Part shown: positions 9,573-17,779 of the stretch, in pieces
Layout of the letters: every line of letters starts with the position of its first letter
Position numbering within the stretch: position 1 is the stretch's first letter
Assembly (NCBI GenBank): GCA_902765735.1
Contig: CACXBB010000005.1
Location: 51,357-113,087 of the forward strand
Direction: 5' to 3'
Source: an uncultured Eubacteriales bacterium
Lineage (GTDB): Bacteria; Bacillota; Clostridia; Christensenellales; Aristaeellaceae
DNA: 61,731 nt
Translations under genes and position numbers: made by a program
The notes under the pieces: generated by a model
What the model saw: only the letters and a program-made list of their open reading frames with translations
The model's database searches: none
What the model was told of the DNA's origin: nothing

Positions 9573-10763
9573 TTAAAGACACGAAGAGTCTTTAATCGCA
9601 GCAGCCAGATCGTCGAGAAAAGCCCGGAGCCGCTCTTGTGTGACGTGCTGCATGACGACGATGTGGGAGAGCGCGCCGCCGAGCCGCGCGTCATTATCCG
9701 GCGCAAGTCCGTACCGGTTCACGACGGACTCCGGAGGGCGCTTGAAATAGACCGTGTTGGACATGGGCTCCAGCCATGCGGGCCAACCCATTTGATCCAG
9801 GGAAGCCTTCAGCCAGCCTGCGGTGTCCAGCATGGCCGCCGCCTGTTCGGCAAAGGCCTCCTTGCCGGTATGCTGAAAGATCCACCAGAATTTCAGGGGC
9901 GTCAGCGCGGATCGGGAGCAGTTGATCATGGGCATCTTGCCGTTGAGGTATGCGACCTCATAGGGGTTTTGGTTTTTGAGGACATCCATGGTCGTCAGGA
10001 AGAACCCCGCGGGTTCATCCATGCCGAAGAACTTGTGCCCGCTGACCGCGATGGAATCAAAGGGCTGTATCCTCCGGTCCGTGACGTCCCTGAACACCGT
10101 ATAGGGCAGATAGCCGCCGAACAGCGCCGCGTCGATGTGCCGGTAGACCGGTATGGAGGGATGCCTCGCCAGCACCGCGTCGAGCGCACTTCGGTCATCC
10201 ACGCCGCCCTTGAACGTCGTGCCCATCGCATAGACGACCAGCGCCGGGCGGTCCGGGACCAGCGCCCTGTCGAATTCTTCCGGAATCATACAGCCGTGGA
10301 CATCGGCGGGAATCAGCGCCATATCGAGGTTCTGCAAATCGGCCAGCCGTTTGCTGGAGTAATGCGCGGCGTCGGACACATAGACGATGGGCTTCTGCTT
10401 TGTCAGCCGCTCCAGATACTTGGCGCCGAAATAGATGCCATGATTGTTCCCGTCTGTGCCGCTGAAGGTGACGATCCCCCACAGATTGCCCTTTTCGAAA
10501 CCGTAGAGCGGCCCGAGGTATTCGATGACCTCGCGCTCGAATTCGAGGGAGTTCATCAGGTGAGAGCAATCTTTATCAAAGGGATCGCCGGCGTTGTTGA
10601 CCATGGCAAGGTTGAGGCCGCTGCCCGCAAACCATTTATAGAAGCCGATCAACAGGCTTTTCTGATTGGTCGGGTATCCGAATGCCTTGAGCTTGTGTGT
10701 GACCATATCGGCGGCAAAGGTATCGAGACGGGCCTGCGCGGGATCCAGATAGGATTCATTCAT
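9573..10763 (-). CDS. PLP-dependent group II decarboxylase (histidine-decarboxylase-like)
   Basis: A 396-residue cytoplasmic fold-type I PLP enzyme. Visible blocks are FSGTDGNNHGIY (cofactor-phosphate region), HIDAALFGGY (ring-binding Asp) and SGHKFFG, with the Schiff-base Lys at about residue 243. Length and motifs match PLP-type histidine decarboxylases and related amino-acid decarboxylases; the substrate cannot be fixed from sequence. It would release CO2 and an amine. No antiporter gene is adjacent, so an acid-resistance role is not supported here. The start follows AAAGGGG. It is last in a minus-strand series with the HD and SGNH genes, 127 bases after the HD gene. Confidence 0.85.
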   Translation of the reverse strand: MNESYLDPAQARLDTFAADMVTHKLKAFGYPTNQKSLLIGFYKWFAGSGLNLAMVNNAGDPFDKDCSHLMNSLEFEREVIEYLGPLYGFEKGNLWGIVTFSGTDGNNHGIYFGAKYLERLTKQKPIVYVSDAAHYSSKRLADLQNLDMALIPADVHGCMIPEEFDRALVPDRPALVVYAMGTTFKGGVDDRSALDAVLARHPSIPVYRHIDAALFGGYLPYTVFRDVTDRRIQPFDSIAVSGHKFFGMDEPAGFFLTTMDVLKNQNPYEVAYLNGKMPMINCSRSALTPLKFWWIFQHTGKEAFAEQAAAMLDTAGWLKASLDQMGWPAWLEPMSNTVYFKRPPESVVNRYGLAPDNDARLGGALSHIVVMQHVTQERLRAFLDDLAAAIKDSSCL

Positions 10764-10890
10764 TGGATTATCCCCTTTCTGAGTTCTTTGGGTGTTTGAT
10801 ATCAGCGTTTTACAGTAACCGTTGCAATTCATGTCTTCTTAACAGCCTGATGGTGCGCCACGGCAATATCCTGCCGGATGGCAAGGCCCG

Positions 10891-11361
10891 TCACACATCC
10901 GCAAATCCCAACTCCCCGCACAGCTTTGCGTAGCGCGCCTGCTCGTGCGGCTTGACCTCCTTCGTCGGGTCGGAGAGGCTGTGGTCGATCACGTCGGCGT
11001 CCTTGAGGATCTCATCCATGGGGGCGTCTGTCTCAGCCTTGCTGTCGTGATGCAGTATGGCGGAGCAGATGACGTCCGTCTCCTCGGGTGTGGTCATCTC
11101 CAGCTTTTCCAGCAGCTTTCGCGCGTAGTCCGCGCCGAGGCGGGCGTGGTCGTCATAGCTGTCCGACTTGTAAGCATACAGGTCGTGGAGCAAACCCGCC
11201 ATCGTCGCCAATTCGGCGTTCTTCCCGCGCTTCTTCGCCAGCATCGCCGCCGCCAGCGCGACCCCGTGCAGGTGGGAGACGGCCTTCAGGCGCTTGTCCT
11301 CGTCCTCGATCTTCTCCAGGACCCTGTATACCTGCTTCTGCAAATCCTTGATCCGGCTCAT
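10891..11361 (-). CDS. HD-domain phosphohydrolase
   Basis: A 156-residue protein with an HD domain: HLHGV (about residue 30), GLLHDLYAY (the HD pair), and HHDSKAE further on, as in HDIG-type hydrolases. Such stand-alone small HD proteins usually hydrolyse phosphate esters of nucleotides; the substrate is unknown. Its start overlaps the stop of the upstream SGNH hydrolase gene by four bases (ATGA), which implies translational coupling. Confidence 0.82.
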   Translation of the reverse strand: MSRIKDLQKQVYRVLEKIEDEDKRLKAVSHLHGVALAAAMLAKKRGKNAELATMAGLLHDLYAYKSDSYDDHARLGADYARKLLEKLEMTTPEETDVICSAILHHDSKAETDAPMDEILKDADVIDHSLSDPTKEVKPHEQARYAKLCGELGFADV

Positions 11362-11921
11362 ATTCTTCCCTCCATCTCATGCAGGCGCGCCGCCAGCCCG
11401 TCTGCGAAGCGCGCATGTCCCTCTTCCGTGAAGTGCACCCCGTCGTAAGCAAGTTCAACATCCCATTCGCCCGCGTCGGCGAACCAGATGCCTGGTCGCT
11501 CCGCCAGGGCACTGTACCGCCGCGCCAGCGCCTTCGACGCCGCCACGAGCCCGTCGTCGGGCACCCACGCGCCGCGCCTCATGGGCTGCGGGCCGACCAG
11601 CAGGATATGCGGCATATTGCACCGGCTCAGGAATGCCTCCATCCGCGCGGCGGCCTCCCCGGCCGTCGCGCCGTTCAGCAGGTCATTGGTGCCGAGCATG
11701 ACGATGAGCGCATCCGCACCGTACCGCTCCGCGTCCCTGCGAAACTGGAGAAACTCAACTTCCCGGCCGGGAATCATCCGCCCGTTTTTGCCGTCGTTGA
11801 TGACCTCATGGCCGGTCTTTTCCGCCAGCAGCTCCGGCCAGGGCGCGTCATACCGCCCGCCGAAGAAGCCGCGCGGGTCGTAGCCATAGGTGTTGGAATC
11901 CCCGAAGCACCACAGCTTCAT
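11358..11921 (-). CDS. SGNH/GDSL-family hydrolase
   Basis: A 187-residue esterase/lipase-like hydrolase. Block I is FGDSNTYG with the nucleophilic Ser, the oxyanion Asn is in MLGTNDLL, and the catalytic Asp/His pair is in DGVHFTEEGH. There is no signal peptide, so it acts in the cytoplasm, plausibly on acylated sugars or small esters. The start at 11921 follows GGAGGGTGGACG. It overlaps the HD gene by four bases. Confidence 0.88.
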   Translation of the reverse strand: MKLWCFGDSNTYGYDPRGFFGGRYDAPWPELLAEKTGHEVINDGKNGRMIPGREVEFLQFRRDAERYGADALIVMLGTNDLLNGATAGEAAARMEAFLSRCNMPHILLVGPQPMRRGAWVPDDGLVAASKALARRYSALAERPGIWFADAGEWDVELAYDGVHFTEEGHARFADGLAARLHEMEGRI

Positions 11922-11952
11922 CGTCCACCCTCCTGTTCCCCCTGGTTCCTCG

Positions 11953-12044
11953 CTTTGCGTTCGCAGAATCACAGGCTTCCCGCATCCATGAACGCAGCGC
12001 TTCATCCAGTTCCTCCGGCCTGCTGACGACGATATGGTGCGCCC
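11953..12044 (-). pseudogene. Remnant similar to the tail fragment at 9201-9280
   Basis: The minus-strand frame reads WAHHIVVSRPEELDEALRSW and MREACDSANAK without start or stop. It matches the fragment at 9201-9280 in its last 16 residues. It sits between the broken GNAT gene and the SGNH gene. Confidence 0.35.
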
Positions 12045-12051
12045 ATGGTCG

Positions 12052-12933
12052 TCATCGGGTCTCCCGCCCGTATTCGTAGATCAGTTTGTCGTATATCCTG
12101 TCTCCGACCGGGAGGCCGTCCTTTTCCGTGTTCACAAGCCTCATCCCGGCCTTTTCAAGCACGCGCCCCGATGCGGCGTTGTCCGCGACGCACCAGGCGG
12201 TCACACAGGAAATGCCTTCGTTATCCGTCAGGTATTCCAGCACCTTTTTCAGGGCTTCCGTCGCGTAACCGCGTCCCCGCCAGCCCCGCACGACGCTGAA
12301 GCCGACCTCGATGCGGTCGTCCCTGTAATCGTAGAGTGTGTTTCTAAATGCCGGGAGATGCAGTTTCGAGCGGATTTGGCTGCATTTCAAGGCGATTTTC
12401 CGCAGGCTTAGTGGGGCTAAGTCAAGGAAAATCAACGCAGAAATGCAGCCAAAGACGCCGAAAATGCGCTTCAGGCATTTTAGAAACACACTCTAGGCCC
12501 CGATCGTCCCGATCACGACATCGTCGACATCCATCACCCACGAGTAGACATGCCCATCATGATAACCGTCGATGAACCGGCGCACGGTGTCTTCGGCCAT
12601 CTCCGGGGTCGCGTAAGGATTCCATCCCGAGTAACGAACCGTCTCGGGATCCGTCCCCAGGCGGCGATACAGCGGTTCGGCGTCTTCCGGGCAATATCTG
12701 CGCAGGACCATCCGTTCCGTCCACAATTCCACCGTCCCGTGCACTTCGATTTCTTCGATTGAGGCGATCTGCGAACGGTAGATGAGCACGTCCCCAATGA
12801 AAACGCCGTCCTCGTCTTCGCCGTACTCGTGCATCAGAAACTCGCGCATGCCGTAACTTGCCATGCCCGTGAAGTTCTCTCCGTATATGTCCGTTATGCG
12901 GACGTGCTTTCCCTCGTACTTTGACAGATCCAT
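12052..12933 (-). pseudogene. GNAT acetyltransferase gene split by a MITE
   Basis: The upstream half (12496-12933) begins with a small LSM-like/beta-barrel N-terminal domain (about 65 residues, MDLSKYEGKHVRIT) followed by the first half of a GNAT fold (TERMVLRRYCPEDAEPLYRR). It stops at a TAG made by the MITE. The downstream half (12052-12331) carries the acetyl-CoA-binding motif GWRGRGYATEAL and the C-terminal strands (NAASGRVLEKAGM). Removing 12334-12493 and one TA joins the frames as IGA-YDYRDD with no change of phase, so the insertion is clean. The ribosome site is GGAG six bases before the start. Without an intact acetyl-CoA site neither piece should work. Confidence 0.88.
12332..12495. 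mobile_element. MITE copy 2 (complete, 160 bp, TA target duplication)
   Basis: A complete 160-bp element (12334-12493) flanked by TA on both sides. The ends are inverted repeats of about 21 bases (GAGTGTGTTTCTAAATGCC and its complement). Most of the element is an imperfect palindrome: further inner arms are TTGGCTGCATTTC/GAAATGCAGCC and GATTTTCC/GGAAAATC around a central CTTAGTGGGGCTAAG hairpin. It encodes nothing. The structure is that of a foldback MITE mobilised in trans; TA target choice suggests an IS630-type transposase. Confidence 0.9.
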
Positions 12934-13204
12934 GCTTCACTCCGTTTTCAGCCGGGCATAGTCCCCGTCGATGCGGGCGGCGACTGTGAGAATACCCTGT
13001 ATTCCCGGATACAATATGATGATACAATGCCTCATAAACAGTCTGACCCCCGCCAGTTATGCCGCCTGCCAGGCAACACAGTCGTCGGGGATCAGTGAGG
13101 CTGTCCCGGCGCCTATGACCGGGTCAATGCGGGAGTATTACATCCGGGGAGCCATGCCGGGCATCTGATGCCAAAATGGATGCGAATGCCGTCCATCGCG
13201 CAGA

Positions 13205-14764
13205 TCAGGCAGCCGCCGTCTGTGTGGCTGATGTATCGTTCAAAGCGTCGTTTGCGGTCTCAAAGGCCGGAAAGTTCTTCTCGATCAGCTTCCGCGTCTC
13301 GGCGGAGACGTTCTCCGCCCATTCGGTCAAACCGCTGTCCTCCGCCCAGGACTGCATATCCGAAAGCGCCGTGTCCGCCCAGGCGGTCACGCCGGATTCT
13401 TCGGCCCAGGCGGAGACGGATTCCCCGGCATCCTCCGTCATGCCGCGCAGGCCGTCCCAGGCCTGCGAGAGGCCGGACAGGAATTCGTCCGCGTGGGAGG
13501 GTTGGGCGGTCAGGTTCGCGTACGCCTCACCCATCAGCAGGTGTTTGTAGCCGTTGCCATCCTCGTTGGGCGCGCACAGGAAATCCACATCCACGCCGTC
13601 CTGGAACACCATCACGATGTCGCTGCCGCCGAACAGGAAATAGCCCATGGGATCGCCCTTCTCGACCTTCGCGCCGACGACAACATTATCCTCCCAGTTG
13701 CAGGAGCAGATCTGCGACATGCCGATGGGCAGCACCGCCACGAGGCCGTAATCTTCCGTGTCGATGATCACGCAGTCCCGGGTTTCGATCATCTGCCAGC
13801 CGGGGATGGCGTCGATGAGTATGTAGCGCCCCGTCTCGGGGTCCCACTCGGTGATGCCGCCCGCGCCGTTGACCGCCGGGATCTTCCGCACCTCCACAAT
13901 GGTGCCGCTGACCGGGAAGTGGTAGCGGTGGTAGTCGTTCACGTCGAGGAAGGTGTGGGTCAGCGTGCCGCCTTTGAAGGCGTCGGCGTATTCGGAATCC
14001 GGGCCGATGAGCTGCCGGACGGAGGTGAAGTTGGCGGACTTGATGGCCACGCCCTCCTTTTGCACCAGGTCGCCGTTTGCGTCGATGTCCCAGATGCCCT
14101 GGGGCGCGGAGTCCGCGGGGGCGACCACGGCGCTGTGGGCAACCGGGCGCACGGACGGGTCGACGAGATGGCGGGAGAACCACTCGTTGAAGGTGTGCCA
14201 GACGTTCTCATCCGCGTACCAGCCGTGCTGCATGTTCATGCCGGGGTCGTCCTTGATGCGCTGGTAGTAGATGTCGTTCCAGCTCTCCTCCGTGGAGAGG
14301 AACGCGCCCCACTCGTCGGAGTATTCTTTGCACCAGGTGGCGATGGGCTCGTGGTATTGGAGGGTGGGGTAGTAGTACCCGAGGCCCTCCAGCTCCTCCA
14401 GCGGCTGGTCCAGCAGGAACCAGATGTAGTCGATGCTCTGGTCGATGTGGTTGTAGAGCGTGGGGTATTCCACGTCCGTCAGCACGTTCCAGGGCATGCA
14501 GGTCACGGCCCAGTCGATGAAGTCGTAGAGCTCGTCAACGCTGTCCACGGGATTGGTATTGGGGTCCGGGTTGATCTCACGCGCCTTTGCGATGGACTTC
14601 TCCATCAGCGCCATCAGTTCGGGGTCCTCCTCCAGGTATGCCATCATTGAAAGCGCCGCCTGTGAACGGGGCAGGTCAGGGACGGGCGCCGCCTCGGCCA
14701 GGCAGGTGAGCGCGCTCATGGCCAGCACCAGGGCGAACAGCAGGGAAATGATTCTGTTTTTCAT
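13205..14764 (-). CDS. Secreted phosphatidylserine-decarboxylase-like protein
   Basis: A 519-residue protein with a signal peptide (1-24) and an N-terminal helical domain of about 220 residues found in this subgroup. A PSD-like domain follows: DYHRYHFPVSGTIVEV at about 275-290, and FGGSDIVMVFQ at about 376-386 in place of the LGST self-cleavage motif. The Gly-Ser pair is retained, so autocleavage to a pyruvoyl enzyme is possible. Classical PSD is a membrane enzyme of phospholipid synthesis; an exported relative could act on an extracytoplasmic serine compound, which is unproven. The last 120 residues are Ala/Ser/Glu-rich and amphipathic. The ribosome site is GGAGGGAGG. Confidence 0.85.
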   Translation of the reverse strand: MKNRIISLLFALVLAMSALTCLAEAAPVPDLPRSQAALSMMAYLEEDPELMALMEKSIAKAREINPDPNTNPVDSVDELYDFIDWAVTCMPWNVLTDVEYPTLYNHIDQSIDYIWFLLDQPLEELEGLGYYYPTLQYHEPIATWCKEYSDEWGAFLSTEESWNDIYYQRIKDDPGMNMQHGWYADENVWHTFNEWFSRHLVDPSVRPVAHSAVVAPADSAPQGIWDIDANGDLVQKEGVAIKSANFTSVRQLIGPDSEYADAFKGGTLTHTFLDVNDYHRYHFPVSGTIVEVRKIPAVNGAGGITEWDPETGRYILIDAIPGWQMIETRDCVIIDTEDYGLVAVLPIGMSQICSCNWEDNVVVGAKVEKGDPMGYFLFGGSDIVMVFQDGVDVDFLCAPNEDGNGYKHLLMGEAYANLTAQPSHADEFLSGLSQAWDGLRGMTEDAGESVSAWAEESGVTAWADTALSDMQSWAEDSGLTEWAENVSAETRKLIEKNFPAFETANDALNDTSATQTAAA

Positions 14765-14800
14765 AACAGTCCTCCCTCCAATGTTAAATACTATAACACT

Positions 14801-14829
14801 ATTTTACCACAAAATGGGACAACGGGCAA
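14801..14829 (-). promoter_or_regulatory. Promoter of the PSD-like gene
   Basis: On the minus strand TTGCCC and TAAAAT are separated by 17 bases, about 37 bases before the start codon. Confidence 0.6.
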
Positions 14830-14879
14830 CTGCAAAATCCACCCCTTCTTCAGGATGCGGCCCCGCATTCAAAGGCGCT

Positions 14880-15157
14880 GAAAGAAGAACGGGCATGAGG
14901 TCGGCGACAGACTGTTGAAGAAAGCGACAGACATCCTCCGCGCTGTGGAGGAGAGCGACGGAATGGCCTTCCGCGTCGGCGGGGATGCGTTTATCTTCGT
15001 CGGGCTGCACCTGGGCAGGGAGGCGGCGAAAGCGCTCAAACGCCTGTGGGAGGAGGCACTCAAGCGCCTGAATGTACAACACGGACAGCATAATTACAAG
15101 GCACACGGCTGCGGCAAACCGACAACCGGCATTACAATCCCCGAATGGCCACGCTAA
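14880..15157 (+). pseudogene. GGDEF (diguanylate cyclase) remnant
   Basis: A plus-strand frame without a proper start, closed upstream by a stop, reads NGHEVGDRLLKKATDILR and then FRVGGDAFIFVG. This is the core of a GGDEF domain, but the signature Glu is Ala (GGDAF) and the upstream half of the domain is absent. After about 60 residues the similarity is lost. It is an inactive relic of c-di-GMP signalling. Confidence 0.65.
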
Positions 15158-15325
15158 AGATGGTTGCGGAAGTAGCGGCGATTTCCGCTATGGCGGGCAA
15201 GACGGGCAACAACGATCGCGTGATCCTGGGCAAATTCATAAACTACTGTCCCGTCATTTTTATTGCTGAACGCCAGCGCCGTCTCGCGTTTCCTTCACAA
15301 TCCCGACACTTTTGTTTTAGTATTA

Positions 15326-15592
15326 TTAGATTGCCCTTCCAACGGCTCTCGCGAACTCCCAATGCAGCGGGACCTCTTTTCCATCGGGCCAGAAGGGGAA
15401 CTTCTTTCGCGTGAAGGGGAGGCCGTTGCGCAGTATGGACAGCCAGTGATTTCCCGCCGCGGCAGGCATATCCCCATCGCAGGGCAGGAAGCCGATGCCT
15501 GCGGATATGTTCATCAGCGCCGCGTCCATATTCTCTGCAAAGAGTATGTCGCTCTGCGCTGTTATTGCGACTGCAACATCATTATAGCATGA
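15326..15592 (-). pseudogene. Remnant resembling a LysR-type effector-domain end
   Basis: One minus-strand frame reads DILFAENMDAALMNISAGIG, FLPCDGDMPAAAG and on to EFARAV before a stop at 15326. The order fits the C-terminal third of a LysR substrate-binding domain, but neither helix-turn-helix nor start is present. Between 15158 and 15325 nothing recognisable was seen. Confidence 0.35.
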
Positions 15593-15664
15593 ATTTCGGC
15601 GCTACTCCCTGCGAGAAGCGCCGACCCGGCCAACCGCCCTTCGGGCCGGTTGCCTATTCGTGAT

Positions 15665-17416
15665 TTACTGCATACATTCATGCACCCACGCAATGAAGTT
15701 CTCGATGGAGGCGCCGGTCCGCTCGGCCATCGTGTGGCCCTGGCCCCAGACGGTCTCAAAGTCCACCTGCATCTCGTCGCTGTACGCCGCCGCGGCGAGG
15801 GCGAGGTCAATCTCGGTGCACAGCGCCGTGTCGCCCTGATTGATCCCGGTGCGGATGCGCCAGAAGGTCGCGGGCGTGCTGGTGCCGTAGCCCTCACAGG
15901 CCGGGGAGAGGTAGTACATCGGGTTGTACATGTTCACGCGCACGTCCACCGTGTTGCCGAGGGCGTCGGTCCTGGCCAGGTCGTCGGCGAAGGCCTGCGC
16001 ATAGTCGCTGTCGGCGACCAGCCCGGCCAGAATGGCGTCGAAGTGCGCGCCGCTGCCGTCGCCGTAGCCGAACAGCGTGTTCTCGCCCTGCCCGGCGTCC
16101 AGCTGGTCGAAGGCGGCGATGCCCTTCGAGGCGTTCTTCAGCGCCTGCGTGAAGTCGGCGACGCTGGTGATCGTCACGGTGTTGGTCGCCTCGTCCCAGC
16201 TCACCCATTCGCCATTCGCGTTCAGCGCGTCGATGTAGTCCTGCCTGGTCTCATAGGTACCGCTGAGCGACAGCCCGGAGGATTCGGTCTCCGCGCGGGC
16301 GATGCCGTCCATTTCCTCATAGTTTGCGCCTTCCATGCCCGGGCCAAAGCCCTCGGGCATCTCACCGTTCGCGAAATCCGGCCTCTGGCCGTTCTCGGGA
16401 CGTCCCATGCCGCCGTGCCCGCCGCCGAAGCCGCCGGTGGAAGAAGCGGTATACGGGAATTCATTGTCGCTCAGGAAGTGCTCCAGCGAAGTCTCGACGA
16501 CCCGCTTGACGTAGTCGTAATAGCTGCCGCTCTGCCAGATGCCGTCCGCGCTCTCCGTCAGCGTCAGCGCGTTTCCCGCCTCATCCGTCAGGCCGAGATC
16601 GTTGATGTACGCCGCGAAGGCCAGCGCCATGCCGTCGGAATACGCCTGCTCCTCGTCCGTGAGGCCGGAGCGGGTGTTGCCCATGTTCCACTCGTAGGCC
16701 TCGTCCGCGATGTCGAGGTTCGTGATCGGGCACCAGCACATGCTGCCCTTGACGGCGTCGCTCTGGTCCATCACCGCGCCGATGGCCTGAAGATACGGCG
16801 TATACAGGTCGCTGTTGCCCGTCGCGCCGAGCAGCGCGCTCTGGGCGCCCCCGCCGCTCATGCCGAGGGAGAAGACGCTGTCCATGTCGCCGGGGAGCCG
16901 GTCAGAATTGTAGCGGGTATAGCGGATCGCCGCCTTGAAGTCCGTCACGCCCGCCGGAGCGCCCGCGTCGCGGCCCCGCGCGCCGGCAATGATGACGATG
17001 ATGCCCTCATTGGTGTAATCCGAAACCGAGCCGTAGCCCATGGAACTGTCATAGCCCGTCGGCGCGCTCATGGCGGAATAACCGGGCGTGTTCACGGGGA
17101 GCACCAGCGGCGCGGTCCCGGCGGTGTACGCGCCGACGGTCCCCGCCGCGTTCACTTCGCAGGTGTAAGTGCCGTCGCCGTTGTCCGTCGCCGTGAAGTA
17201 CGCGCCGGGCACGAATACGCCCATCGTCTCATAGCCGCTGTCCGCGGGATTGGCGGCGTAGGAAAGCCCCACCTGCCAGTACACGTCGTCCGAAGCCTCA
17301 TATTGCCACTTCGTCATGTCGATCTTCGGAAGTGTGCTTTCTTCGGCGAAGGCCATCTCGGAAAACAGAGACACCAGCATCATCATGCACATCGTGATTG
17401 CCATCATCTTTTTCAT
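15665..17416 (-). CDS. Secreted tannase/feruloyl-esterase-like alpha/beta hydrolase
   Basis: A 583-residue exported esterase. Residues 1-24 are a signal peptide. The nucleophile elbow is GMSGGGAQSA with Ser at about 188, and the catalytic His lies in WGQGHTMAE near residue 560. Between them is a large lid-like insertion with a Gly/Met/Pro-rich loop (about 325-375), as in bacterial tannases, which hydrolyse galloyl esters of plant polyphenols. Sequence alone does not separate tannase from feruloyl or other aryl esterases. It stands alone, minus strand, with its own ribosome site GAGGAGGAAC. A plant-derived diet niche would fit. Confidence 0.8.
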   Translation of the reverse strand: MKKMMAITMCMMMLVSLFSEMAFAEESTLPKIDMTKWQYEASDDVYWQVGLSYAANPADSGYETMGVFVPGAYFTATDNGDGTYTCEVNAAGTVGAYTAGTAPLVLPVNTPGYSAMSAPTGYDSSMGYGSVSDYTNEGIIVIIAGARGRDAGAPAGVTDFKAAIRYTRYNSDRLPGDMDSVFSLGMSGGGAQSALLGATGNSDLYTPYLQAIGAVMDQSDAVKGSMCWCPITNLDIADEAYEWNMGNTRSGLTDEEQAYSDGMALAFAAYINDLGLTDEAGNALTLTESADGIWQSGSYYDYVKRVVETSLEHFLSDNEFPYTASSTGGFGGGHGGMGRPENGQRPDFANGEMPEGFGPGMEGANYEEMDGIARAETESSGLSLSGTYETRQDYIDALNANGEWVSWDEATNTVTITSVADFTQALKNASKGIAAFDQLDAGQGENTLFGYGDGSGAHFDAILAGLVADSDYAQAFADDLARTDALGNTVDVRVNMYNPMYYLSPACEGYGTSTPATFWRIRTGINQGDTALCTEIDLALAAAAYSDEMQVDFETVWGQGHTMAERTGASIENFIAWVHECMQ

Positions 17417-17499
17417 ATTTGTTCCTCCTCTCGATTATGGCCGAATGATATCAGAGAAACATAAAATGAACCTGAAATTGGATGTTAACTTTTGTTGCT

Positions 17500-17733
17500 T
17501 TACCAGTGGAATGTCCTCAACCACCGCGCAACGGTAATATCGACACTCTCAATGCCCATTTCGTCGCATAAAGCGACAATTTCTGGCAAAGATTCGGGGA
17601 GAACCAGTTTGCCGAGGCTGATCTTTCCGGGAACCGATCCGGGCGGCAAAAAGGGATAATTTAAAAAACTGAAACGCACGGTCGCCATCCGGTGATCGTG
17701 CGTTTCCACTGACACATTGTTGATACTCGACAA
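17500..17733 (-). CDS. Small hypothetical protein or gene remnant
   Basis: A 77-codon frame (MSSINNVSVETHDH to WLRTFHW) with no clear ribosome site and no family recognised. It lies between the tannase-like gene and the GLUG gene, and its context of decayed genes makes a remnant likely. Confidence 0.25.
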   Translation of the reverse strand: MSSINNVSVETHDHRMATVRFSFLNYPFLPPGSVPGKISLGKLVLPESLPEIVALCDEMGIESVDITVARWLRTFHW

Positions 17734-17779
17734 TACCGAGGTCCGATTCTGTCCGTCGGTTTCCGCCTTTGAAAATCAA

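Noticed and set aside
9573-10763. Acid-resistance decarboxylase/antiporter system
   Set aside because: No antiporter gene is in the neighbourhood and the substrate is not determined.
15650-17464. 604-codon plus-strand open frame
   Set aside because: Shadow of the tannase-like gene, without motif or signal peptide.
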